A DNA stretch of 6,347 bases, from positions 1 to 6,347 of the forward strand of contig URTZ01000113.1 of NCBI GenBank assembly GCA_900550825.1, read 5' to 3'. Position 1 is the first letter of the stretch. Every line of letters begins with the position of its first letter. Below the pieces are notes generated by a model. The model saw nothing but the letters and a program-made list of their open reading frames with translations, was not told the DNA's origin and made no database searches. The position numbers and the translations under genes are program-made. Origin of the DNA: an uncultured Collinsella sp. Its GTDB lineage: Bacteria; Actinomycetota; Coriobacteriia; Coriobacteriales; Coriobacteriaceae. Below are positions 1-6,000 of the stretch, piece by piece.

Positions 1-54
1 CTGGTGATCTCCGCCTTGAGAGGGCGGCGTCCTAAACCGCTAGACGAACGGGCC
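1..54 (-). tRNA. tRNA-Glu (anticodon CTC), 3' part cut off by the window edge
   Basis: Read on the minus strand, the first 54 nt of a tRNA are visible. The 5' acceptor strand is GGCCCGT (54-48). The D arm has stem GTCT/GGAC and a GG-containing loop. The anticodon stem is CCGCC/GGCGG, closing the 7-nt loop CTCTCAA. The variable region is AGATC and the 5' strand of the T stem is ACCAG. The anticodon is CTC (18-20), which reads GAG glutamate codons. The T loop, 3' acceptor strand and any encoded CCA lie beyond the left edge, so it cannot be seen whether CCA is genomic. The gene is on the same strand as cca and 127 nt downstream of it. Confidence 0.95.
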
Positions 55-88
55 ACATGACATCTGCACTGCCGTGCTGCGAGGAAAT

Positions 89-117
89 ATATTACGGGAC
101 AAAAAACGTCAGCGCAA
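89..117 (-). promoter_or_regulatory. candidate promoter for the tRNA-Glu gene
   Basis: On the minus strand a -35-like TTGCGC (112-117) is separated by exactly 17 nt from a -10-like TAATAT (89-94). This would start transcription near position 81, about 27 nt before the tRNA 5' end. The surrounding AT-rich tract contrasts with the GC-rich genes. Matches to the sigma-70 consensus are partial (3/6 and 4/6). An alternative reading is CTGACG with TATATT at 15-nt spacing. No clear terminator follows cca, so read-through from cca is also possible. Confidence 0.4.
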
Positions 118-181
118 GAAGAAATTCCAAATTGCCAAAAAATTGTCGGCAGGTTATGGAACACGCAGGTAAACTAGGTAG

Positions 182-1576
182 CTAATTCAAGTTAAGATGG
201 ACCAAAAGAGCTTCGCGATCGTTGGGAATGTTGTCTTCGATCACGGCGTCGAGGGCGGCGTTGAGTAGCTGGCCTAGCTCGGGTCCCGGTTTAACGCCGG
301 CACGGATCAAGTCGCCGCCGTTGATGGGGAGCATCTTGAGCGTATAGGGCTCCCCCGCCCTCAGCAGCTCGTGCGCCATCGCGCGCATCTCCTCAATCGT
401 CTCAACGTAATAGAAGCACGACGGGGCCTTGCCAAGTGTGTCGGCACGCTTAAGGTCCATGAGCTCGTCAATCAGGCGGGCCGTGTCGACGCCCTCACCC
501 GAAAGCGCGCGCATCATATTGAGCAGGCAGGAGCGCTCTGGGCGCAGCGGCTTGTCGTGATATTTGATGAGCAGGCACACGTCGCGCACCAGGTCGTGCG
601 AGAGCGCCAGGCGATCCATAATGACGCGCGCTTTCTTGGCGCCGAGCTCGGGATGACCGTAGAAGTGTCCGCTGCCGGCGTGATCGACCGTGAAGCACTC
701 GGGCTTGGACACATCGTGCAAAAACGCTGCCCACATAAGGCTCGACGAGGGCGCGACGCCGTCACACAGCGCGAGCTCCCCCGCCACCGTCAGCACACGG
801 GCGATATGCTCGTAGACGTTAAACGCATGATAGACACTGCGCTGATCAAACCCGCGACCCGCTGCCAGCTCGGGCACGGCGGCGCAGATGAGCTCGGGAT
901 AGCGGAGCATCGCGTCTCCCCCATGACCGGTCGAAAGAATGCCCTCGAGCTCAATACCCACACGCTCACGCGCCACGGCATCGAGCAGCGGCGCGCACTC
1001 GGCAAGCGCGCGCTTAGTCTCAGGCTCAATCATAAAGTCCAGGCGGCAGGCAAAGCGTACCGCACGCAGCATGCGCAGGGCGTCCTCGTTAAAGCGACGC
1101 TTGGGATCGCCGACAGCGCGAATCAGCTTGCGCTCCAAGTCACCCTGGCCGTCGTAGCGGTCGACAAGCCCGCGCTCGGGATGCCAGGCCATAGCGTTGA
1201 CGGTAAAGTCGCGGCGCGCCAGATCGTCCTCGAGCGAGGCGGCACGCTCCACACTCTGGGGATGGCGACCATCGGTGTAAAAGCCATCCAGACGGTACGT
1301 GGTGACCTCGATACGCTCGCCATCGGAAATAGCCGTGATTCCGCCAAATTTAATGCCCGACTCCACGACCGCGATACCAGCGGCCTCGAGCGCCACCTTG
1401 GACTCCTGCCACAGGCCGCTACAGCACATATCAACATCGTGGCTGGGGTACCCCATCAGGGCGTCGCGCACCCAACCGCCCACGTACCAAGCCTCAAGAC
1501 CAGCCGCCTCAAGCGCGCGCAGGACGCGCAGGGACGCATCGGACGGTTGAGTACCGTTGAGCGAAACATTGCACAT
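182..1576 (-). CDS. cca: CCA-adding tRNA nucleotidyltransferase with HD domain
   Basis: This 464-aa class II nucleotidyltransferase adds or repairs the 3'-CCA of tRNAs in the cytoplasm using CTP and ATP. Visible motifs are GGWVRD (residues 33-38) with the metal-binding DVD (47-49), RRDFTVNAMAW (121-131, nucleotide-base recognition region), and the neck motif EDALRMLRAVRFA (164-176). An HD phosphohydrolase domain follows, with His257 in VYEHIARVL, the His287-Asp288 pair in AAFLHDVSK, and GHPELGAKKA (307-316). The C-terminal GVKPGPELGQLL resembles the GLKPGPxIGxxL tail of HD-type CCA enzymes. I chose the ATG at 1576 because AGGAGG (1585-1590) lies 8 nt upstream; an in-frame GTG at 1594 would put that site inside the gene. 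Poly(A) polymerase is the main alternative within the family, but the HD domain and length favour CCA addition. A weak promoter candidate lies upstream. Confidence 0.93.
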   Translation of the reverse strand: MCNVSLNGTQPSDASLRVLRALEAAGLEAWYVGGWVRDALMGYPSHDVDMCCSGLWQESKVALEAAGIAVVESGIKFGGITAISDGERIEVTTYRLDGFYTDGRHPQSVERAASLEDDLARRDFTVNAMAWHPERGLVDRYDGQGDLERKLIRAVGDPKRRFNEDALRMLRAVRFACRLDFMIEPETKRALAECAPLLDAVARERVGIELEGILSTGHGGDAMLRYPELICAAVPELAAGRGFDQRSVYHAFNVYEHIARVLTVAGELALCDGVAPSSSLMWAAFLHDVSKPECFTVDHAGSGHFYGHPELGAKKARVIMDRLALSHDLVRDVCLLIKYHDKPLRPERSCLLNMMRALSGEGVDTARLIDELMDLKRADTLGKAPSCFYYVETIEEMRAMAHELLRAGEPYTLKMLPINGGDLIRAGVKPGPELGQLLNAALDAVIEDNIPNDREALLVHLNLN

Positions 1577-1669
1577 GCCTATGGCCTCCTGCACTTGTGA
1601 GCGTTAATCGATGGTTCTCAAGAAGTCTAACAAGAAACGAGAAAGCGCGCACACGCAATCGCGTCGTCG

Positions 1670-1698
1670 ATTAGATAAAACGAGACAGCAGACGCCAC
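1670..1698 (-). promoter_or_regulatory. weak candidate promoter for cca
   Basis: In the 137-nt gap between the upstream kinase terminator and cca, the minus strand carries a -10-like TCTAAT (1670-1675; 5/6 to consensus). A poor -35-like GTGGCG (1693-1698) lies 17 nt before it. A start near 1662 would give a leader of about 85 nt. The strong terminator at 1714-1743 implies cca needs its own promoter somewhere here. This is the best match I found, but the -35 is weak. Confidence 0.22.
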
Positions 1699-1713
1699 AT
1701 ACGTTCAGCGAGC

Positions 1714-1743
1714 AAAAACCCGCCTCGGAGATCCAAAGCGGGT
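1714..1743 (-). terminator. intrinsic terminator of the downstream PfkB kinase gene
   Basis: Located 25 nt past the kinase stop codon at 1769. On the minus strand ACCCGC (1743-1738) pairs with GCGGGT (1723-1718). The stem extends inward by TTTGG/CCGAG, including two G-U pairs, to an ATCT tetraloop (about 11 bp in total). A run of T follows directly (1718-1714). This separates the kinase from cca. Confidence 0.85.
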
Positions 1744-1768
1744 GTTCGGCAACGATTTTTCGATGCGG

Positions 1769-2701
1769 TTAGCAGACCTGGCGAACCTCGATGTGCTTCT
1801 TATATTCGTCCACCTTGGCAAAATCGCCCAGACCGGGGCACTCGACCACGTTGGCGCCGGTGGCCATCGAAAGACGCAAGGCATCCTCAACACGCTCAGG
1901 GGCGTCGTGCCACACGGACAGGAAGGCGGCCAGCGAGGAATCGCCGGCGCAGACGGTCGACAGCAGCTTGACGTCGAAGGTGCGGTTGGCAAACCAGATG
2001 TGCTCGCCGTTGGAGAAGTACGCACCGGCGCCACCGAGGGTCAGCAGCACGTTTTTGGCGCCCTTGGCGTGCAGCTCGGCCATCGCGCCCTTGACGGACT
2101 CGTCGTCGCCACCGCTCACCTTAATGCCAAAGATGTCGAGCAGCTCATCGTCATTGGGCTTGATCAGCAGCGGCTCCATGGCAATGAGGTCTGCCAGCTG
2201 ATGGCTCGAGATGTCGAGGACGAACTCGGCCCCCTTGGCCTTGACGCGGCGCAGGACCTCGGCCAAGAAGCCCTCGGAAGTGTTGGGAGGCAGCGAGCCG
2301 CTGATGACCAGGCAGGTCATGTCATCGAGCGAATCGATGAGCTCAAACATCTCCTGCTCGTTGGCCTCGTTGATGGCGGCACCGGCGTTGACCATGTTGT
2401 ACTCGGTGTCGGGGCCGGCGTTGAGGAACACATTGACGCGCGTAATGCCGTCGGTCCACACGGGCTTGACGGGCACGCCCAGGGCCTCGGCGCCCTTAAC
2501 GATAAACTCGCCCGAGAAACCGGCGAAAAAGCCCAGGATCGTGGTGTCGACGCCGTAGTGGTCAAGCGTAAACGAGACGTTGAGGCCCTTGCCGTTGGGC
2601 GTGTAGACGGCGTTGCGGGTACGCGTGACGGTGTTGGCAGCAAGACCGTCGCAGGCGATGTTGTAGTCAATGGCGGGATTTGCAGTGAGCGTGTAAATCA
2701 T
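1769..2701 (-). CDS. PfkB-family sugar-phosphate kinase, 1-phosphofructokinase/tagatose-6-phosphate kinase-like (paralogue 1)
   Basis: A 310-aa ribokinase/PfkB-fold kinase of the 1-phosphofructokinase (FruK)/LacC group, expected to use ATP to make a sugar bisphosphate from a sugar monophosphate. Family features are the N-terminal TLTANPAID (residues 4-12, with Asp12 at the usual substrate-binding place), NGKGLNVS (36-43), GFFAGFSGEFI (58-67), TRVNVFL (87-93), GSLPPN (135-140), LIKPNDDEL (179-187), and CAGDSSLAAF (251-260) with catalytic Asp254. The first Gly of the usual GAGD anion hole is Cys251, and the usual GGKG is NGKG. I chose the ATG at 2701 because AAAGGA (2708-2713) sits 6 nt upstream; an in-frame GTG at 2716 lies upstream of that site. 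It is roughly half identical by eye to the kinase at 2890-3822. It has its own candidate promoter and terminator. The substrate cannot be assigned from sequence; fructose-1-phosphate is the simplest guess. Confidence 0.87.
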   Translation of the reverse strand: MIYTLTANPAIDYNIACDGLAANTVTRTRNAVYTPNGKGLNVSFTLDHYGVDTTILGFFAGFSGEFIVKGAEALGVPVKPVWTDGITRVNVFLNAGPDTEYNMVNAGAAINEANEQEMFELIDSLDDMTCLVISGSLPPNTSEGFLAEVLRRVKAKGAEFVLDISSHQLADLIAMEPLLIKPNDDELLDIFGIKVSGGDDESVKGAMAELHAKGAKNVLLTLGGAGAYFSNGEHIWFANRTFDVKLLSTVCAGDSSLAAFLSVWHDAPERVEDALRLSMATGANVVECPGLGDFAKVDEYKKHIEVRQVC

Positions 2702-2735
2702 GAATGTTCCTTTCACGAAGCAACGTGTTAATGAA

Positions 2736-2764
2736 AGTATATTCCACGCATCGGTAAAAGGCTA
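2736..2764 (-). promoter_or_regulatory. candidate promoter of PfkB-family kinase gene 1
   Basis: On the minus strand a good -10 box, TATACT (2736-2741; 5/6), lies 17 nt from a weak -35, TAGCCT (2759-2764). The predicted start near 2729 gives a leader of about 28 nt ending in the ribosome binding site. TTGTCC just upstream is a better -35 hexamer, but its spacing (23 nt) is too long. A weak -35 would fit dependence on an activator; see the direct repeats at 2802-2831. Confidence 0.4.
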
Positions 2765-2801
2765 GGACAACTCGGTGAACGGTGTGGAAGCGATGAAGTA
2801 C

Positions 2802-2831
2802 GGCGGAACACCTCTCCCCCGTGGCGGAACA
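2802..2831. repeat. pair of 9-bp direct repeats, GGCGGAACA
   Basis: GGCGGAACA occurs at 2802-2810 and again at 2823-2831, a 21-bp period (two helical turns). The repeats lie about 38 bp upstream of the weak -35 of kinase gene 1. The second copy touches the end of the T-tract of the preceding terminator. Period and position would suit a regulator binding one face of the DNA, but no known operator is recognised. Confidence 0.5.
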
Positions 2832-2861
2832 AAAAGGCGCCCCAGCCGAAACCGGGGCGCC
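2831..2861 (-). terminator. intrinsic terminator after PfkB-family kinase gene 2
   Basis: On the minus strand GGCGCCCC (2861-2854) pairs perfectly with GGGGCGCC (2843-2836) around a 10-nt loop, followed at once by five T (2835-2831). It starts 28 nt past the stop at 2890. It should end the ptsH-ptsI-kinase 2 transcript and separate it from kinase gene 1. Confidence 0.92.
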
Positions 2862-2889
2862 ACATGCGCACGAATATGTCGCGTTTCGA

Positions 2890-3822
2890 TTACTGACGAT
2901 CGAGCTTGCGGACAGCAACGCGCTTGCTGTACTCGTCGACGTGACCGAAGTCGCCGATGCCGACGGACTCAGCAACGTTGGCGCCGGTGGCCATAGCGAG
3001 CTTCATGGCCTCCTCGACGTTGTCGCGATCCCTGTACCACTTGTGCAGGAACGCAGCGAGGGTGCAGTCGCCGGCGCAGACGGAAGAAACCAGCTTGATG
3101 TTGAACTCACGCTTGGCGTACCAGATGTCCTCGCCGTTGGAGAAGTAAGCGTCGCCGCGGCTACCACGGGTGAGCAGCACGTTCTGAACGCCAGCGTCGT
3201 GAGCCATCTTCATGGCAACGCGGACCTCGTCGTCGGTGTCGACCGGCACGCCGAAGATGGCCTTCATCTCGTGATGGTTCGGCTTGATGAGCAGCGGCTT
3301 CTTGTGAGCGAGCTCCTTGAGCTTGTCGGAGGACAGGTCCAGGACGACGTCGGCGCCACGAGCCTGAGCGTGCTCCATGACCTGAGCCAGGAAGTCGGGC
3401 GTAGCTTTGGGAGGCACGGAGCCGGAAACGATCAGGCACTCGAGATCGCCCGCGGTGTCCAGGATGTTGTAGAGCTCCTCCTGGTGCTGCGGCGTGATCG
3501 GAGCACCCGGGTTCAGGATGCCGTACTCGTGCTGGCCATCGTTGACGTAGGTGTTAATGCGCGTGATACCGTCGGTCCAGACCGGGCGGCAGAGGCAACC
3601 CAGGTTCATGACCTCCTCGACGATGAACTTGCCCGTGAAGCCAGCAAAGAAGCCGAGTGCGACGGTGTCAACGCCCATCTTCTTAAAGGCGAAGGACACG
3701 TCAAGGCCCTTGCCGTTAGCCGTGTAGCTGGCCGAGCCGGTGCGGACGTTCTCATCGGGCTCGAGCGGAGAGCTCGAAACCGTCATGTCGACAGCCGGGT
3801 TAGCGGTTAGCGTGTAGAACAT
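2890..3822 (-). CDS. PfkB-family sugar-phosphate kinase, 1-phosphofructokinase/tagatose-6-phosphate kinase-like (paralogue 2)
   Basis: A 310-aa PfkB/ribokinase-fold kinase, the same length as and clearly paralogous to the gene at 1769-2701. Motifs in order are TLTANPAVD (4-12), NGKGLDVS (36-43), GFFAGFTGKFI (58-68), TRINTYV (87-93), GSVPPK (134-139), LLIKPNHHE (177-185), VLLTRGSRGDAYF (215-227), and VCAGDCTLAAF (248-258) with catalytic Asp252. Here not only the first Gly of GAGD but also the residue after the Asp is Cys (249 and 253). The usually conserved Asn of GKGxNV is Asp41. The ATG at 3822 has AGGGGG about 8 nt upstream. It lies 74 nt after ptsI with no convincing promoter between, so it is probably co-transcribed with ptsI and would act on a PTS-derived sugar phosphate. 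The substitutions make the substrate, or even full activity, less certain than for paralogue 1. Confidence 0.85.
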   Translation of the reverse strand: MFYTLTANPAVDMTVSSSPLEPDENVRTGSASYTANGKGLDVSFAFKKMGVDTVALGFFAGFTGKFIVEEVMNLGCLCRPVWTDGITRINTYVNDGQHEYGILNPGAPITPQHQEELYNILDTAGDLECLIVSGSVPPKATPDFLAQVMEHAQARGADVVLDLSSDKLKELAHKKPLLIKPNHHEMKAIFGVPVDTDDEVRVAMKMAHDAGVQNVLLTRGSRGDAYFSNGEDIWYAKREFNIKLVSSVCAGDCTLAAFLHKWYRDRDNVEEAMKLAMATGANVAESVGIGDFGHVDEYSKRVAVRKLDRQ

Positions 3823-3849
3823 TTACAGTACCCCCTGTATATGTGAGGG

Positions 3850-3879
3850 CCGCGTGGCCGGCCCATTCCAACCACGCGG
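3850..3879 (-). promoter_or_regulatory. intercistronic hairpin between ptsI and the kinase gene
   Basis: On the minus strand CCGCGTGG (3879-3872) pairs perfectly with CCACGCGG (3857-3850) across a 14-nt loop. No T-tract follows, so it is not a standard intrinsic terminator. It sits in the 74-nt gap between the ptsI stop and the kinase ribosome binding site. A role as a 3'-end stabiliser, processing site or partial attenuator is inference. Confidence 0.55.
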
Positions 3880-3896
3880 TTACCTCTGATACCAAA

Positions 3897-5600
3897 TTAG
3901 CGAGCTGCGGACTCGAGCAGTGCCTTGACCTCGGCTGCGGTGTTGCAGGCGAGCGCCTTCTCGGCGAGCTCGTCGCACTCGGCCTTGGTCCACTGGCTGA
4001 TGGTCTTGCGGGCGCGCAGGATCGACGGAGCGCTCATCGAGAACTCCTCCAGGCCCCAGCTGATCAGCAGCGGCTCGAGCAGCGGATCGGCAGCGGCCTC
4101 GCCGCACATACCGACCATGATGCCGGCCTTCACGCCGCTCTCGATGATATTCTTGAGTGAGCGGAGCACGGCGGGATAGTAAACCTGGTACAGGTTGGAG
4201 ATGGTGTCGTTACCACGGTCGGCGCACATGGTGTAGCCGATCAGGTCGTTGGTGCCGATGGAGAAGAAGTCGGCAACCTCGGCAAGACGGTCTGCGAGCA
4301 GCGAAGCGGCGGGCGTCTCGACCATGATGCCAACCTCGATGTTCTCGTTGAACTTGCGACCCTCTTCGGTCAGCTCGGCCTTGCACTGCTCGACGAGCTC
4401 CTTGACAGCCAAGACCTCCTCGACGCAGGTGACGAGCGGGATCATGATCTTGACGTCACCGAAGGCGCTAGCGCGCAGCAGAGCGCGGAGCTGGACCTTG
4501 TACTGGTCGGGATTGGCCAGGCAGTAACGCACGGCGCGGAAGCCCATGAAGGGGTTATCTTCCTTGACCATGTGCAGATACGGAATCTCCTTGTCGCCAC
4601 CCACATCGAGCGTGCGGATGATGACCGGAGCGCCCTTGAGCGCGCTGGCGACCTTACGGTAGGCGTTGAACTGCTCCTCCTCGGAAGGAAGCTCAGCAGA
4701 GTCCATGAACAGGAACTCGGAGCGGAACAGACCGATGGCCTCGGCGTCGTGATCGAGCGCGTTGGGCACGTCATCGGGGTTACCGATGTTGCAGGCGATG
4801 ATCTTCTTGATGCCATCGGCAGTCACGGACGGCTTGCCACGGAAGGCCTCGAGGGCTGCCTTCTCGGCAGCGAAGGCCTCGGCCTTGGCGGTGTAGGCAG
4901 CGAGCGTCTCCTCGTCGGGATCGGCCTCGACGATACCCTTGCCACCGTCGACGACAACGGTCATACCGTTGCGCAGCGCGGTGCAGCTGTTGGAAACCGA
5001 AAGGACAGCCGGGATCTCGAGGGCGCGCGCAATAATCGCGGAGTGCGACGTGCGGCCACCGGTCTCGGTGACGATACCGGCAACGTGGGCCTTATCGATC
5101 GTGGCGGTCATGGACGGCGTGAGGTCGTGCACGACAACGACAGTGTTCTCGGGCAGGACGGAGAGGTCGACGACCTCCTTGCCCAGCAGCTCGGCCAGAA
5201 TACCGGTGCGGATGTCGGCGATGTCGGCCGCGCGCAGACGGAACATCTCGTCGTCCATGGACAGGAACATGTTCTCAAACATGGTCGAGGTGTCCATGAG
5301 CGCCTGCTCGGCGCAGGTGCCGCCGTCAATGGCGGCGTTGATGGCGTCAGTCATGCCCGGGTCCTGAGCCAGGACGATGTGTCCGCTCATGATCTCGGCC
5401 TCGGCCTCGCCCACCGTCTCCTTCATATGGTCGGCCTGAGCCTGGGTCTTCTCGCAGAAGACCGAAAGAGCGGACTGATAGCGCTCCTTCTCTGCTGCCG
5501 AATCAGCAACCTCGTGCGGCTCAAACGTCAAGTCGGGATCGACGGCGACCATGACGGTGCCGATACCGATGCCCTCGGAAGCGTTGACTCCCTGATACAT
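3897..5600 (-). CDS. ptsI: Enzyme I of the phosphotransferase system (PEP-protein phosphotransferase)
   Basis: Cytoplasmic Enzyme I autophosphorylates from PEP and passes the phosphate to HPr His15, starting the chain to all PTS sugars. Its 567 aa match the family (about 570-575). The N-terminal MYQGVNASEGIGIG is typical. The phosphohistidine motif GGRTSHSAIIARALEIPAV contains His186. PEP-binding residues are in GLFRSEFLFM (Arg293), IIRTLDVGGDKEIPY (Arg329), MVETP (Glu428), FFSIGTNDL (Asp452) and ADRGND (Arg462). The catalytic Cys499 is in GMCGEAA. One signature position is unusual: GTNDLTQYT reads GTNDLIGYT, losing a conserved Gln (Gly455). I chose the ATG at 5600 by homology and because AGAGAGGA ends 6 nt upstream; ATG at 5606 is nearly as good, while the in-frame ATG at 5654 has no family support. 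It lies between ptsH and a PfkB kinase gene, with a terminator-like hairpin before it and a possible promoter of its own. Confidence 0.97.
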   Translation of the reverse strand: MYQGVNASEGIGIGTVMVAVDPDLTFEPHEVADSAAEKERYQSALSVFCEKTQAQADHMKETVGEAEAEIMSGHIVLAQDPGMTDAINAAIDGGTCAEQALMDTSTMFENMFLSMDDEMFRLRAADIADIRTGILAELLGKEVVDLSVLPENTVVVVHDLTPSMTATIDKAHVAGIVTETGGRTSHSAIIARALEIPAVLSVSNSCTALRNGMTVVVDGGKGIVEADPDEETLAAYTAKAEAFAAEKAALEAFRGKPSVTADGIKKIIACNIGNPDDVPNALDHDAEAIGLFRSEFLFMDSAELPSEEEQFNAYRKVASALKGAPVIIRTLDVGGDKEIPYLHMVKEDNPFMGFRAVRYCLANPDQYKVQLRALLRASAFGDVKIMIPLVTCVEEVLAVKELVEQCKAELTEEGRKFNENIEVGIMVETPAASLLADRLAEVADFFSIGTNDLIGYTMCADRGNDTISNLYQVYYPAVLRSLKNIIESGVKAGIMVGMCGEAAADPLLEPLLISWGLEEFSMSAPSILRARKTISQWTKAECDELAEKALACNTAAEVKALLESAAR

Positions 5601-5625
5601 TCCCATTCCTCTCTCCGTGTCATGT

Positions 5626-5654
5626 GATAAAGCGTTTTGCCATATCCATGACAA
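5626..5654 (-). promoter_or_regulatory. candidate internal promoter for ptsI
   Basis: On the minus strand TTGTCA (5649-5654; 5/6 to the -35 consensus) is 17 nt from TTTATC (5626-5631; 3/6 to the -10). Predicted start is near 5619, giving a short leader that still holds the ribosome binding site. The -35 overlaps the T-tract of the preceding terminator, so ptsI could be transcribed independently of ptsH. Confidence 0.3.
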
Positions 5655-5688
5655 AAGAGCGCAGCTACCTTACAACAGGTCACTGCGC
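5652..5688 (-). terminator. intrinsic terminator or attenuator between ptsH and ptsI
   Basis: On the minus strand GCGCAG (5688-5683) pairs with CTGCGC (5664-5659). A 2-nt by 2-nt internal loop leads to an inner stem ACCT/AGGT (5680-5677 with 5670-5667) and a 6-nt loop. The stem is followed by TCTTTTG (5658-5652). It begins 45 nt after the ptsH stop. The interrupted T-tract suggests partial termination, which would give more HPr than Enzyme I mRNA. Confidence 0.7.
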
Positions 5689-5733
5689 CCCCAAATATGA
5701 ACTTAGTTGTTCAACATGCGACCCGTTTGAGTT

Positions 5734-5997
5734 CTACTCGCCAAGACCGCTCTTGATGAGCTCGATGGCAGCAGCCAGAGCCTCGGCCTCGTCAGCGCCG
5801 TCGCACTTGACCTCGACCTCGGTGCCGCAGGGGATACCAGCAGCCATAAGTGCCATCGGGGACTTGCCGTTGACCTCCTTCTCGGGGGTGACGACCGTCA
5901 CGTCACAGGCGTACTTGCCCATGGTGGAGGCGAACAGACCAGCCGGACGCATGTGCAGACCCTGAGGATTAACGAGGGTAGCCTTCTCAGAAACCAT
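5734..5997 (-). CDS. ptsH: HPr phosphocarrier protein of the PTS
   Basis: HPr is the small cytoplasmic protein that takes phosphate from Enzyme I on His15 and hands it to the EIIA domains of sugar transporters. The product is 87 aa, the normal HPr size. NPQGLHMRPAG places the active His exactly at residue 15, followed by Arg17-Pro18. Ser46 in NGKSPMALM aligns with the regulatory serine that HPr kinase/phosphorylase modifies in many Gram-positive bacteria; whether that kinase exists here cannot be seen. The C-terminal part, ending in an acidic and Ala-rich helix (GADEAEALAAAIELIKSGL), is typical. The start at 5997 is set by AAGGAG (6004-6009) 6 nt upstream and by His15 numbering; an in-frame ATG at 6054 would add 19 residues unlike the family. 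It is the first gene of the ptsH-ptsI-kinase cluster, and its ribosome binding site can be masked by its own leader. Confidence 0.97.
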   Translation of the reverse strand: MVSEKATLVNPQGLHMRPAGLFASTMGKYACDVTVVTPEKEVNGKSPMALMAAGIPCGTEVEVKCDGADEAEALAAAIELIKSGLGE

Positions 5998-6000
5998 AGT

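Noticed and set aside
122..170. AT-rich stretch after cca as an intrinsic terminator.
   Set aside because: The only pairings found (TGCC/GGCA around a T-rich loop) put the T run in the loop rather than after the stem.
371..1600. Long open frame on the plus strand opposite cca (409 codons).
   Set aside because: It lies fully antisense to a gene with clear CCA-adding motifs. GC-rich genes often leave an open antisense frame, and the product has low-complexity composition with no recognisable motifs.
1742..3810. Two plus-strand open frames of equal length (329 codons each) antisense to the two PfkB kinases.
   Set aside because: The equal length reflects the paralogy and matching reading frame of the genes beneath. 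The products are rich in Val/Gly/Asp/His repeats typical of antisense shadows.
4572..5627. Plus-strand open frame of 351 codons opposite ptsI.
   Set aside because: Antisense to Enzyme I, whose catalytic residues are all readable on the minus strand; composition is shadow-like.
5622..5640. AAAGCGTTTT near the ptsI start as a catabolite-response (cre-like) site.
   Set aside because: Only the central part matches; the outer TG and CA positions of the cre consensus are missing.
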